Positions 36,923 through 46,156 of a stretch of 64,000 bases of DNA are shown in pieces. The DNA comes from Clostridium simiarum (GTDB lineage Bacteria; Bacillota; Clostridia; Clostridiales; Clostridiaceae): NCBI RefSeq assembly GCF_018919175.1, contig NZ_JAHLQL010000007.1, positions 62,001 through 126,000 of the forward strand, in the 5' to 3' direction. The position numbers and the translations under genes are program-made. Positions within the stretch are counted from its first letter, which is position 1. Every line of letters begins with the position of its first letter. The notes under the pieces were generated by a model. It worked only from the letters and a program-made list of their open reading frames with translations, was not told the DNA's origin and did not search any database.

Positions 36923-37918
36923 TTATGAACTCGAAGATGAAGCAGCCGCCGCACTTGCTGCACAAACTGCCGCTATAGTTGCTTGTTGCTGAGCGATTAT
37001 TATGGCATTTATACTGTTACCTAAAGTAACTTTTAAAATTCCATTTTTAATGCCATTTACATAAAAGTCAGCCACTAAGTTTGCCGCTAATACTGTTCTC
37101 ATAGACTTATCAAGGCTCCAGAAACCATACCCATCCTTTTCATATAAATAATCATAAACTTCCTTTATTTCATAAACCATCTTATCTATATCAGTGGTTA
37201 TAAGGGTTAGTACTCCTAAAGTAGCTAATCCAGTATATTTTAATTTACATTCCTTATCCAATAGCGCAGCATTCAATTTTATAGCTTTACTACACTTTTC
37301 CTCTATTCCTTCCTCTCCAAGCGCTAGTATATGAGAAAGGGTTTGAAGATCATTTCCTTTGTAAAAACCTTTTTTATTTAAAGTACCATAACAGTCCTCT
37401 ATTTTTTCTGAAGTCTTAGCTACCTCTAAATCTGTAGTAGCTAATACTGCCGCAAAAACATAATCATCATGAGAAGTCAACCAAAAATGGTTCTTTTTCA
37501 TGCTTTCATAAAATTCCTTCATCCTTTTAATCCTATAATTCCACTGATCTCTTGGAACTTCTTTAACTAAGGTATAGGCAGCTAAAGGTAAGTAGTTGCT
37601 ATTCTTAAAGCCTATCCTCTCCATATACTCATACACCTCTAATATATTTTGAAAAGTCCTCATATAATCCTCTTCAGAGCATAAAAGATTAGCAATGATA
37701 TAACTATTAACTCCCCTAAAGTATGATGACCACTTAGTTTCTGCTTTTATATACTTTTTTATTTCCTCAATTTTATCCTTGTCAACAGCCTTTTCCCCCA
37801 TGGCATTAACCATAGCCCCAAAATGATGCACTAAAGTATATTCCCATTTGAAAGCTTTTTTAAGTTCATAATAATTTTCTACCATTAAGTCTACCTTTTT
37901 CTTTAATAAAACATCCAT
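36923..37918 (-). CDS. DUF4003 family protein
   Basis: A 331-residue, mostly helical soluble protein. Patterns such as FKWEYTLVHHFGAM, YFRGVNSYIIANLL and KKNHFWLTSHDDYVFAAVLA fit the DUF4003 family of Firmicutes, which has no known function. The protein ends in an odd Ala/Ser tail (AAVCAASAAAASSSSS), likely disordered. ATG start with AAAGGGG site. It lies 45 bases from a GNAT gene on the same strand and may share its transcript. Confidence 0.8.
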   Translation of the reverse strand: MDVLLKKKVDLMVENYYELKKAFKWEYTLVHHFGAMVNAMGEKAVDKDKIEEIKKYIKAETKWSSYFRGVNSYIIANLLCSEEDYMRTFQNILEVYEYMERIGFKNSNYLPLAAYTLVKEVPRDQWNYRIKRMKEFYESMKKNHFWLTSHDDYVFAAVLATTDLEVAKTSEKIEDCYGTLNKKGFYKGNDLQTLSHILALGEEGIEEKCSKAIKLNAALLDKECKLKYTGLATLGVLTLITTDIDKMVYEIKEVYDYLYEKDGYGFWSLDKSMRTVLAANLVADFYVNGIKNGILKVTLGNSINAIIIAQQQATIAAVCAASAAAASSSSS

Positions 37919-37963
37919 AATTATATCCCCTTTTTCTAATAAATAATTCTTATTACATTACTT

Positions 37964-38440
37964 CTATTTCTCAAAAACAAAAGATTTAGAACCGTTGTCA
38001 TGTATATTTTCCCTTTGAAATACAAATCCACACTTTTTTGTGTAAAAATGATGATTTCTTTTTGAATAATCAGGAGTTTCAACTGTCCACTTTTTTGCAT
38101 CTTTATATTTTTCTTCTATGTATTTCCATACTATGCTTCCTAAATTATATTTTCTATACTCTGGATTAATAAATAACATCTCCAAGCTGTATTCATTGTT
38201 AGGCTTAATTTCAACAGTATAAGCCCCAATGGTTTTATCTCCATAAACTATTTTATAGCTTTCAAAATTCTCCTGTTCATTAAGCCATTTAATTAGGCTA
38301 CCATCATTGTACCCTGTAGGTCCGTCTTCTTTTAGATCAGTATGCATAGATGTATCTTCGTTAAAGGCTAAAGTCATTATCTTTGTTAATATTTCATAAT
38401 CACTGGGACTTATCTTTAAATATACTATTTTCTTATCCAT
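37964..38440 (-). CDS. GNAT N-acetyltransferase
   Basis: A 158-residue acetyltransferase. Core: IGAYTVEIKPNNEYSLEMLF, INPEYRKYNLGSIVWKYIEEKY (the acetyl-CoA loop, weaker than usual: Y-N-L-G-S), and the end motif NHHFYTKKCGFVFQRE. ATG start with AAAGGGAG site. Upstream of, and probably co-transcribed with, the DUF4003 gene. Acceptor unknown. Confidence 0.82.
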   Translation of the reverse strand: MDKKIVYLKISPSDYEILTKIMTLAFNEDTSMHTDLKEDGPTGYNDGSLIKWLNEQENFESYKIVYGDKTIGAYTVEIKPNNEYSLEMLFINPEYRKYNLGSIVWKYIEEKYKDAKKWTVETPDYSKRNHHFYTKKCGFVFQRENIHDNGSKSFVFEK

Positions 38441-38937
38441 ACTAAACCTATCTCCCTTTTATATCATTATATGAACCTATAAGAAAATCATAATACAAAC
38501 TTCTTATAATAATCTTCTTAACACTATATCTATATCTAAATCTAAATCTATATCTTTTTAATAAAAATCTACAAGTTATCTCATTTTATAAACTGCTTTA
38601 TGTAGTATTTTATACTGTTTATATATTTATAATAGCACATTAAATCTTTTATGTAAATAGCTATCCATATAAACCTTAATTAACAATTTAAAAACCTATG
38701 AAAATTTTTCAACAGACCATTGGGGTTTTTTAGACATTTATAGGGATTATTTTATTAGATTTTTCATTCAAAAATTACTTTATTAAAAGAGCATTTTTAG
38801 TTTAAACTTAATTTAGGATAGGAAAGACTTAATCAAGGTCTTACATCATTGAAAGAATTATTAATTTAAACACTACAGCTACATTAATTAATATCGATAT
38901 AATTAACAGAGGAAAAAACAATAAAGGAGATGCTTAC
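38441..38937. other. Divergent intergenic region
   Basis: Contains a CTATAT/CTAAAT microsatellite at 38525-38557 and very AT-rich sequence. It should hold promoters for the GNAT gene (minus) and the small gene at 38938 (plus). No clear element otherwise. Confidence 0.5.
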
Positions 38938-39189
38938 ATGAAAGCAAAAATAGGACAGATAATAACATTCAAAACTGATCATAAAATAAATGTTAAAAGT
39001 GGCGGTACAGCTCTTGTAAGAAAAGGAGATAGAGCTCAAGTATTAAAGAAAATTGATGATACTACTGGAGAGATTTTGTATCTTACAGGAGAAGCCGCCG
39101 GAAAAAGCCAATATGTAAGGTTAGAAGTGGATGAAAATATTGATGAAGATGCTATTGCTAAAAAAATATTGGAAGAATTAAGTAAATAG
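38938..39189 (+). CDS. Small unknown protein (83 aa)
   Basis: Strong AAAGGAG site before the ATG. The product (MKAKIGQIITFKTDHKINVK..., then GEILYLTGEAAGKSQYVRLE and an acidic helix) looks like a compact beta-barrel domain followed by a short C-terminal helix (EDAIAKKILEELSK). It has no Cys and no membrane segment. Family not recognised. It stands alone, with a very AT-rich tail and a GC-rich palindrome downstream. Confidence 0.7.
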   Translation: MKAKIGQIITFKTDHKINVKSGGTALVRKGDRAQVLKKIDDTTGEILYLTGEAAGKSQYVRLEVDENIDEDAIAKKILEELSK

Positions 39190-39500
39190 CTCAATAACTA
39201 TCCTTTATCCAATAACTAACACACCTAATACTAGGTTTAAACCACTTACATCTAAATGTAAAAATCATTTGAAGTCATATTTGCATATTTTATATTTTAT
39301 ATTTTTATAGTTTATATTTTTATATTTTTATTTTTTATATTTTTATTTCCCGCAACAAAATCCCAGATAACCCCTGAATTTCACTCATCCTATGTCAAAC
39401 CCCCAGTGGGAAATATACCCCCGGGGGTGTTGATTAAATTTTTAACAATATTATAATGAAGATGTATACATTTACATTAATTTTACAAGGGGGTATTAAA
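39190..39500. other. Intergenic region with palindrome copy 3
   Basis: AT-rich TATATTTTTA tract at 39285-39350 followed by a GC-rich palindrome at 39400-39430. No gene. Confidence 0.6.
39400..39430. repeat. GC-rich palindromic repeat, copy 3
   Basis: Contains GTGGGAAATATACCCCCGGG; the plus strand shows the family in reverse orientation (GGGAAATA before the core). It lies 70 bases before the OsmC start. Confidence 0.8.
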
Positions 39501-39944
39501 ATGGCAATAGAAGTTTTCAAAAGTACTACTAAAGTAACAGAAGGCATGAGAATTGAATGTTCATCTAGAAATCACAAAATAATAATGGATGAACCTAAAC
39601 CTTTAGGTGGATCAGATACTGGTATGAATCCTGTGGAAGCATTATTATGCTCCTTAGGTGCTTGCCAATGTATCGTAGCTAAATGTTTTGCAAAAGCAAA
39701 AGGAATAGATCTTCAAGATTTCTGGATAGAACTTGAAGGCGACCTTGATCCAGATGGATTTTTAGGTAAAAACAAAGATGCTAAAATTGGATTTCAATCA
39801 ATAAGAAGTAAAATACATATAAAATCAACTTCCTCAAAGGAAGACATAGAAAAATTTATTCAATTCATAGAAGCTACTTGTCCTGTATATGATAGCATAA
39901 CAAGCGCTCCAAGTATGTCTTCTGAGATAGTAGTAGAAAAGTAA
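39501..39944 (+). CDS. OsmC family protein
   Basis: A 147-residue protein of the OsmC/Ohr family, thiol peroxidases that remove organic peroxides. The first catalytic Cys lies in LLCSLGACQCIVAKCF and the second in ATCPVYDSITS near the C-terminus; the helix start NPVEALL is also typical. The start is the ATG at 39501 after AAGGGGG. Subfamily between OsmC and YhfA-like members is not decided. A strong terminator follows. Confidence 0.88.
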   Translation: MAIEVFKSTTKVTEGMRIECSSRNHKIIMDEPKPLGGSDTGMNPVEALLCSLGACQCIVAKCFAKAKGIDLQDFWIELEGDLDPDGFLGKNKDAKIGFQSIRSKIHIKSTSSKEDIEKFIQFIEATCPVYDSITSAPSMSSEIVVEK

Positions 39945-39960
39945 TTTATACAACTAATAT

Positions 39961-39997
39961 CAGCCGTAATATCTAACTTTAGTCGGATATTACGGCT
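39961..39997 (+). terminator. Terminator of osmC-like gene
   Basis: CAGCCGTAATATC and GATATTACGGCTG pair perfectly around an 11-base loop, 16 bases after the stop codon. Confidence 0.85.
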
Positions 39998-40169
39998 GTA
40001 ATACTCATTGTATAATTTTTTCCAAGGTTAAGGCAAAGAAATATCATCATAAATAAAGTTGATATTCCTCATCCTTAGAACAACTTATAAAGATGCATAG
40101 CAGTGCTCCTCTCCCACTTTTATAAAAGATGGGAATATTAATGCTTCTAGCAATATGCTAAAAAACCTT

Positions 40170-40203
40170 GGGAAATATATCTAGGAAATGACCCCCGGGG
40201 GTC
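40170..40203. repeat. GC-rich palindromic repeat, copy 4
   Basis: GGGAAATATATCTAGGAAAT followed by GACCCCCGGGGGTC. It lies 5 bases from the GH4 stop codon, between convergent genes. A weak partial copy of the structured repeat lies just before it (about 40099-40152). Confidence 0.8.
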
Positions 40204-40208
40204 TATCA

Positions 40209-41537
40209 TTACTTTAAATACCAATAGTCTTTATTAGCTTCCATTAAATCATCTAGTACAGCCTTTGCCTTAACTGGATTCACTACTGTACGGTTAAGAG
40301 TAAGCGCTTGTAGTGCCTTTTCATAATTACACTCTAAAACAGATTCTACAGTTAGTTTTTCATAAGCATATTGTCCTTCTATTAATCCCTTGTAGAAAGT
40401 ATCCACTTCCCCTACCTCATAAGGATCTATACCTGTTTTAGTTAATTCTCCAGCAACCTCAATCATAGCATCCTTTGGAAGGTTTGGTATTATACCCTCG
40501 TTTCTTGTCATTATAACAAAGACTTTCTTTAAGTCATAAGCTATAGACTCCGCTACCTCTACCATCATATTTCCATGAACAGCACCAGCTAATAAAGGAA
40601 TTCCATCTAAAGAATTTTGCTCCTTTGCCTTTTTGCATAATTCAAGTACTTCTCTTTCTCTTCCATTTAAAGCCTCATCAGATCTAGTATAGTTTGGATT
40701 ACTTCCCTTAACTATCTCCTCTGGGAAGAAATAATATTGAAGATATGTATTTGGCAGATACTCTGGGAAAAATGATAACATCTTATTTACATTTTTATAA
40801 GTATCTAACCAAGATTGCTCCCTTTGTTCTGCGTTATAAGGTCTGAACTCATTTCCAATTAAAAACTCTTTAAGCTTTGGAATTAAATCCTCTCCTGTTG
40901 GTGCATAATATAGCTTAGTAAACCATCCAAAGTGGTTTAATCCAAAGTATCTAGGCTCTATATCATACATGTCTACTTCTAAAATTTTAGCGAAGGATCT
41001 AATCATAGAGTATGGTTGGTCACAGATATTTAATATCTTTTTATCCTCTGGGAATACCTTATCTAAAGCTACAGCCACTATAGCTGCAGGGTTAGTATAG
41101 TTTAATATCCAAGCATCCTTTGAATGCTCTCTAACCTTCTTAACCATATCTATCATAGCACCTATGGATCTCATACCATAAGCAAAGCCTCCTGGACCAC
41201 AAGTTTCCTGTCCAACTAAATCATATTTTAATGGAATCTTTTCATCTAGACTCCTCATTTCAAAATTTCCAGCACGCATGTTACAGAATACATAGTCAGT
41301 TCCAATATAAGCCTCATCTTCCTTATCTGTAAATACTAACTCCACACCCTCATAATATTTTTCCATAGTTAACTCAATGTAATGTCTTAGAGCCTCTATA
41401 CGATTCATGTCTATATCAAATAGTACTAACTTCTGTAAAGGAAACTCTTTCTTGTAATGTATTAAGCTACCTATTAAGGCTGGAATTCTAGTGCTCCCTG
41501 CCCCTACTATGGTTACCACTTGCTTTTTTCGTTCCAT
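40209..41537 (-). CDS. GH4 6-phospho-alpha-glucosidase
   Basis: A 442-residue NAD- and metal-dependent GH4 enzyme cleaving phosphorylated disaccharides. NAD motif IVGAGSTRIPALI at 10-22. The metal site has Cys172 in NICDQP and His202 in GLNHFGW. Asp after that Cys (CDxP) marks the alpha-glucosidase (MalH/GlvA) branch; the beta branch has Asn (CNVP). The usual middle M in CDMP is Q here. ATG start behind AAAGGAAG. No EIIBC transporter gene is next to it, so its phosphosugar must come from a PTS elsewhere. Confidence 0.88.
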   Translation of the reverse strand: MERKKQVVTIVGAGSTRIPALIGSLIHYKKEFPLQKLVLFDIDMNRIEALRHYIELTMEKYYEGVELVFTDKEDEAYIGTDYVFCNMRAGNFEMRSLDEKIPLKYDLVGQETCGPGGFAYGMRSIGAMIDMVKKVREHSKDAWILNYTNPAAIVAVALDKVFPEDKKILNICDQPYSMIRSFAKILEVDMYDIEPRYFGLNHFGWFTKLYYAPTGEDLIPKLKEFLIGNEFRPYNAEQREQSWLDTYKNVNKMLSFFPEYLPNTYLQYYFFPEEIVKGSNPNYTRSDEALNGREREVLELCKKAKEQNSLDGIPLLAGAVHGNMMVEVAESIAYDLKKVFVIMTRNEGIIPNLPKDAMIEVAGELTKTGIDPYEVGEVDTFYKGLIEGQYAYEKLTVESVLECNYEKALQALTLNRTVVNPVKAKAVLDDLMEANKDYWYLK

Positions 41538-42264
41538 TTAAATTACTTCCTTTCAATAAATATTTATACTATATATTTTCTAATTAACCTCATATCTGTT
41601 CCATGGCTATAATCCATAATACTACCCCGAGGGATAATATTTGATATCTACAGCTAGATAAGTTCTCATAAGATTCAGCTAAAGGTATATTCCTCATAGC
41701 CAAACTCCATCTTAACCCTAGAATAACTTGATGTTACTTTATTTTTGTTTCACTATAAATAACTTTGGGAAATATATTTGGGAAATGACCCCCGGGGGTC
41801 TATCATTGCTTTCATTACTTATTAGTATCACACCTAGAAACTTAAACTTCAATAGAAATGGCTTGTTTCCTACCATATAATAGTTTCTCTACTTAGGTAA
41901 GTTTTTATGACCAAAATGTACTTTCACCATTTTTACTCATAAAAAATGATCACTTAGGAGCATTCCTTTAAAAATAGCCCTTTAGAATAATTATTTAGAA
42001 ATAGTTTTTATAAATAAAAAAAGTGCATGGCTCATGTCTACCACACACTTATCTATGACTTAATTTTTAAAATCATTTTTTCACCTAACTCACTATCCTC
42101 AATTTTTATTTATTAATACTATAGGAAAACCTAATTGTAATTATACCTTTAAACCTTCTACGTAAAGACTATTTAACTATTAATTCTCAGTTAATATAAG
42201 ACTTTTTCCTTAATAATCTTGAATATCTAACCATTGGTTACCTGCTAACTCTTCTTTTCTAAAA
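41538..42264. other. Intergenic region with palindrome copy 5 and terminator-like sequence
   Basis: The GC-rich palindrome lies at 41767-41800. At 42018-42056 AAGTGCATGGCTCATGTCTA and following bases resemble the 67-bp island repeat and probably end transcription of small gene 2. No coding sequence. Confidence 0.6.
41767..41800. repeat. GC-rich palindromic repeat, copy 5
   Basis: GGGAAATATATTTGGGAAAT followed by GACCCCCGGGGGTC, nearly identical to copy 4 at 40170-40203. The two copies bracket the GH4 gene in the same orientation. Confidence 0.8.
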
Positions 42265-42441
42265 TTACCAAGCTACACTGTTTAACTCTTGAAAAGCTAG
42301 ACTATTTTGCATTGAAAGCTCCATTTCAGAAACCATTCTTTCATATGTTCCATCTATTTTAGTTAAGTTTTCTATAGCAATTAAGTCCTCTTCTCTTGCC
42401 TCAAATAATCTATCTATAATATTTCCTAATCTCTTTAACAT
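42265..42441 (-). CDS. Small paralogous protein 2 (58 aa)
   Basis: MLKRLGNIIDRLFEAREEDL, then a middle part and ELSMQNSLAFQELNSVAW. ATG after AGAGGAGTGG. It shares 14 of its first 17 residues with the protein at 33590-33739, plus the S-M-Q motif and both flanking non-coding blocks, so the gene pair arose by duplication of the whole locus. Function unknown. Confidence 0.65.
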   Translation of the reverse strand: MLKRLGNIIDRLFEAREEDLIAIENLTKIDGTYERMVSEMELSMQNSLAFQELNSVAW

Positions 42442-43012
42442 CTAAACCACTCCTCTAATTTTTTTCTGTTCTGTTACCTTATGCTTTAATTATAGTGGTT
42501 TGTAAGTTTTTCAACCATTGAAGTAGATTACAATATAACAATTATATATAACAATTCTGTAAGGATATTTTAAGGTTTTACAAAGCTTAAATTCTCCAGT
42601 GATAAAACTATGTTTTATACACATATTTTTATCTTTAAGCAATATACCATATAACTATTTTTTATCCCATGACTACCAGCTCTAATACCCCCATCTTCTT
42701 CAAAGTGGGAATAAAGAGCGGCTACCTCCCTGAATAACGATTTCTAAGCTTTAGAAGGAGAAAAAACTCCCTCTAAAGGCAAGAACTCTGTTTATATAAA
42801 TTTCTACATATTAAAAGTAAAATTTTGGTGATATATGGGGGTTTTTGTGGTATAATCCTTATAATAATCATAACTAAATATACTTCATATGTACTTAGAT
42901 ATAGACTAAGAATTTATATTATTTACATAAAGTTTTTTAGATTCATATATACACATATAGTCCATAAACTAAACCTAACAATATACTTTAATTTACTAGA
43001 GGAGGTAATAGC
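42442..43012. other. Promoter region of small gene 2 and structured repeat copy D
   Basis: ACTATAATTAAAGCATAAGG lies near 42480-42500 (minus strand). Structured repeat copy D follows at 42661-42797. The frame at 42825-43016 has no ribosome site and is not called. Confidence 0.55.
42661..42797 (-). repeat. Structured ~135-nt repeat, copy D
   Basis: Minus-strand copy: head TATAAACAGAGTTCTTGCC, hairpin 1 arms CTTTAGAGGGAG/CTCCTTCTAAAG, second hairpin with CCGCTCTTTATTCCCAC, tail AGTCATGGGATAAA. Same order as copies A and B. Confidence 0.8.
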
Positions 43013-44017
43013 GTGAGTAAAATTTTTCAACATAACAATGTACAAGATACCGAAAATAGCGTACCAGGATACTCTGAAAACTCAGGGAATAAATATATAA
43101 AAAATAACTCAATGGGCTCCAGCTATGATAATGCTGCTACTAAAACAAATATGCATAATACCATCAATTCTAAAAGAAGTAATGTCTTCAATAATTCTAA
43201 CTATAAAAATAATGAACAAGCTAATAATTCTAACTATGAAAATAGCGGACAACCTAATAATCTTAACTACGAAAAAAATAATCAATATAAAGGTTATAAC
43301 TTTCCAGGAAATAGCCCTACTAACGGGTTTTATCGTAGAAATATGAATGTAAAATCTAAAACAACCATTTCAGCTGTGATTTTCTGGATACTTTTTGTGG
43401 TAATAGCAAATTTTAATTTCCTACTTTTACTTGGTAGCAAAAGCATTTCTGGTGCTGTAATATCTATTATAATTTTTATTCTTTTAATAGTTCTAAGAAA
43501 AAAACTTTATGTCAATAAAGCTTTACTTATATTTGCTTTATTAGGTACATTTTTGATTACAACTTCAGTTCCTGTATTGACTTCTTTAGATGAAGATACC
43601 GATAGCAGCAGTGAAAATATTAAATATAATGTAAGTACTAATGATTCCATCTCTGTAGAAAAAGGCGTTTTTGCAACAAAAATAGACATAAATACTTTTG
43701 AACCCTTAGAAAAAGTAGATCATTTTAATTCAGATGAAGACATAATGTATTATTCATTTAAAATAAATAATCTTTCTAAAGGTACAGACTTCATATGCAC
43801 TTGGTACTTTGAAGGAGAAGCCTTTGCTGAAGTTCCTGTTTACTTTGATGAAAAAGTGGTAGATCAATACTTTCAGGTGAGTTATGCTATAGATGAGGAT
43901 ATACTCCTGCCAGAAGGAAGCTACAAAATTCATATAATAGGTCGAAAAGATGCTAAAATAATACTAGATATAGTAGATGAAATAGAAGTGAGAGATACAA
44001 CTGGTACAAAAATTTAA
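43013..44017 (+). CDS. Unknown membrane protein with Asn-rich N-terminus
   Basis: A 334-residue protein. Residues 1-105 are low-complexity, rich in Asn, Ser and Tyr, with short repeats (NNSNYKNNEQA, NNSNYENSGQP, NNLNYEKNNQY). Two or three membrane segments follow at about 122-190 (AVIFWILFVVIANFNFLLLL, VISIIIFILLIVL, ALLIFALLGTFLITTSV). The remaining 140 residues should lie outside and contain FICTWYFEGEAFAEVPVYFD, a beta-sandwich-like stretch. GTG start behind GAGGAGG. Family not recognised. Ends at a strong palindromic terminator. Confidence 0.7.
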   Translation: MSKIFQHNNVQDTENSVPGYSENSGNKYIKNNSMGSSYDNAATKTNMHNTINSKRSNVFNNSNYKNNEQANNSNYENSGQPNNLNYEKNNQYKGYNFPGNSPTNGFYRRNMNVKSKTTISAVIFWILFVVIANFNFLLLLGSKSISGAVISIIIFILLIVLRKKLYVNKALLIFALLGTFLITTSVPVLTSLDEDTDSSSENIKYNVSTNDSISVEKGVFATKIDINTFEPLEKVDHFNSDEDIMYYSFKINNLSKGTDFICTWYFEGEAFAEVPVYFDEKVVDQYFQVSYAIDEDILLPEGSYKIHIIGRKDAKIILDIVDEIEVRDTTGTKI

Positions 44018-44033
44018 GTGAATTAACAATGGT

Positions 44034-44080
44034 AAATATATCGGGAAATGACCCCCGGGGGTGTATTTCCCGATATATTT
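44034..44080. repeat. GC-rich palindromic repeat, copy 6, as two-way terminator
   Basis: AAATATATCGGGAAAT and ATTTCCCGATATATTT are perfect 16-base arms around GACCCCCGGGGGTGT. It fills the space between two convergent genes, ending both. The most complete copy of the family. Confidence 0.85.
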
Positions 44081-44590
44081 TTAATTTGTATTTTCTTTAC
44101 TTCCCCCACCATTTTCCTTACTCTCTTTATTTTCCATGCTTTCTTTGTTTTCTATGCTTTCTTTGTTTTCCTTATCACCATTAATCTCATTTTTAAACTG
44201 TTTTTTATTAATTGTTTCTTGTTTAAACTCATTGTTTATAAGCATTACTTTAACCCCATTTTTTAATTCCTTTATATCCATCTTTTCTCCATTTAGACTT
44301 ACCCCTCCATCTTCTGTAACTTCAATATTTATCACCTTGTCTGCATCATTTAATATTAAATTAGCCTGAGCTTGTGTACCTATCATAACTACTGTGTAAT
44401 TATTAACAATAGCAGTAGCACTCTGAGCAATTTCAATTCTCTGACCATCGCATTCATTAAAATTACTATAATTAGCTTCATTACTTCCCTTTGCAGAGTT
44501 TTCAGCTAAAGCTCCTCCAATATTAATTACACAATCCCTATCAGTTTTTGACAAATTATTTGTACGCCTTCCATCTGAAGATACTGACAT
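44081..44590 (-). CDS. Unknown protein, paralogue of the next, with ENKES repeats
   Basis: A 169-residue protein. Residues 25-60 (ALAENSAKGSNEANYSNFNE) and 92-108 (VTEDGGVSLNGEKMDIKE) match the neighbouring 44731-45054 product (ENSAKV...NEATNSNFNN; ITKDGIKVNGKPIDLKE), so both come from one ancestor. The C-terminus repeats ENKES(I/M) in 15-base DNA units and ends Gly/Ser/Asn-rich. AGAGGTG site before the ATG. Function unknown; a polymer-forming or surface role is possible. No signal peptide. Confidence 0.7.
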   Translation of the reverse strand: MSVSSDGRRTNNLSKTDRDCVINIGGALAENSAKGSNEANYSNFNECDGQRIEIAQSATAIVNNYTVVMIGTQAQANLILNDADKVINIEVTEDGGVSLNGEKMDIKELKNGVKVMLINNEFKQETINKKQFKNEINGDKENKESIENKESMENKESKENGGGSKENTN

Positions 44591-44730
44591 ACATAAACAC
44601 CTCTTCTTACTATAAATAATCTATTAATATATTTATTAAATAATGTTTAGGTGGCGCACAATTGTACAACCACCTAAAGCTTAATCTTGAAACTTAATAT
44701 AAAGAGCTTATACTTTCAGGTTTAATAAAC

Positions 44731-45054
44731 TTATTCCTTATCTTTTACATCTTCCATATTCTCTTTTAAATCAATTGGCTTACCATTAACCTTAATACCA
44801 TCCTTTGTTATTTCCACTGCCATATCTTTTAAACCATTCATGGTTCTATAAGCATATATATCTGGATCCTGAGCAATGCCTGCCTGACTAATACTTTGAG
44901 TAGAATTATTAAATTGAGCCATTGCACAATTATTAAAATTAGAATTGGTAGCTTCATTCTTTTGCTCTGCCATGTTTTTTGCTATTACTTTTGCTGAATT
45001 TTCATCATTTTGTTGTGGATAACCTCTACTTGGTCTTGCTTGATTGCATGTCAT
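44731..45054 (-). CDS. Unknown protein, paralogue of the previous
   Basis: A 107-residue protein without the repeat tail: MTCNQARPSRGYPQQNDENS at the start, an Asn/Gln-rich middle (NSNFNNCAMAQFNNSTQSIS) and the shared end VEITKDGIKVNGKPIDLKE. AGAGAGGTG site before the ATG, much like its paralogue's. First gene of the pair, 140 bases upstream of the second. Not recognised. Confidence 0.7.
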   Translation of the reverse strand: MTCNQARPSRGYPQQNDENSAKVIAKNMAEQKNEATNSNFNNCAMAQFNNSTQSISQAGIAQDPDIYAYRTMNGLKDMAVEITKDGIKVNGKPIDLKENMEDVKDKE

Positions 45055-45234
45055 AATAAATACACCTCTCTAAATTTAAATTAAATCTAAATAAGGTAGC
45101 ACTAATTAATAATATAATGAAATAACATACACAACTACTAAATTAAATGTGAAAGTATATTAATAATTAGCTAAAGCCCCTCTATACATATTATGTATTT
45201 CTACAAAATTCGTGCTTAAAATAACGAAAAAAGT

Positions 45235-45262
45235 AGAGTGTGGACTTTATTGTCCACACTCT
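45235..45262 (-). terminator. Terminator of map
   Basis: AGAGTGTGGAC/GTCCACACTCT with a six-base loop, followed on the minus strand by a U-run, 25 bases after the map stop codon. Confidence 0.85.
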
Positions 45263-45286
45263 GAAATTACCTTTAAAGGGCTTTAA

Positions 45287-46156
45287 TTATTTAGCTATTA
45301 TTTCTACTCCCTCTTCAGTTACAAGCAACATGTGCTCCCATTGGGCTGAAAGAGATCCATCTTTTGTATAAGCTGTCCAGTCATCATCTGCATCGATTAA
45401 TATTTCATATCTACCTGCATTTATCATAGGTTCAATGGTAAATACCATCCCTGGAGCTAAAATCATTCCCTGTCCTCTTTCTCCATAGTGATAGACAAAA
45501 GGATCTTCGTGGAACTGAAGTCCAACTCCATGACCTCCAAAATCTCTAACTACAGAATATCCGTGGCTTTCCGCATGCTCTTGTATAGCTGCTCCTATAT
45601 CACCTAGGAACCCCCAAGGTTTAACTGCTTCTATCCCCTTCTCTAAGCATTCTTTAGTAACTTCAACTAACTTTTTAGCCTCTTCGCTCACATCACCAAT
45701 CATAAACATTCTTGATGCATCTGAATAATATCCATTAAGTATAGTGGATACATCAACATTTACTATGTCTCCACTTTTAAGAATCCTATCTTCACTTGGT
45801 ATTCCATGGCATACCACATCATTAATTGATACGCAAACACTCTTTGGAAAACCTTCATAATTAAGAGGAGCTGGTATTGCACCGTGTGATACTGTATACT
45901 CATAAACTAACTTATCTATTTCTGCAGTGCTCATACCTTCCTTAATATTTTCAGCAACTAAATCTAAAACACCGTTATTAATTTCGGCACTTTTCTTTAT
46001 GCCCTCAATATCCTCGTTATTTTTAATAATATCTCTTGAAGGCACTTCATAGCCTTGTAATTCTAAAGATTCTAGTTTCTCATCAAAGTTTAAATGGCAC
46101 TTTTTATATTTTAATCCACTTCCGCACCAACACTTGCTATTTCTATCTAAAGTCAT
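45287..46156 (-). CDS. map: Methionine aminopeptidase with SEC-C motif
   Basis: A 289-residue type I methionine aminopeptidase that removes the start Met from new proteins. An N-terminal SEC-C zinc motif (KCWCGSGLKYKKCH, about residues 8-21), known from some Firmicute enzymes, should help ribosome contact. The metal ligands lie in NVDVSTILNGYYSDASRMF, GGHGVGLQFHEDP, FTIEPMI and the final SAQWEHMLLV. ATG start behind AGGAGAGG. Alone, with its own terminator. Probably an extra copy besides the one usually found near secY. Confidence 0.92.
   Translation of the reverse strand: MTLDRNSKCWCGSGLKYKKCHLNFDEKLESLELQGYEVPSRDIIKNNEDIEGIKKSAEINNGVLDLVAENIKEGMSTAEIDKLVYEYTVSHGAIPAPLNYEGFPKSVCVSINDVVCHGIPSEDRILKSGDIVNVDVSTILNGYYSDASRMFMIGDVSEEAKKLVEVTKECLEKGIEAVKPWGFLGDIGAAIQEHAESHGYSVVRDFGGHGVGLQFHEDPFVYHYGERGQGMILAPGMVFTIEPMINAGRYEILIDADDDWTAYTKDGSLSAQWEHMLLVTEEGVEIIAK

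Noticed and set aside
42825..43016. 63-codon hydrophobic frame before the membrane protein gene
   Set aside because: No ribosome site. It overlaps the real gene's ribosome site and looks like AT-rich noise.
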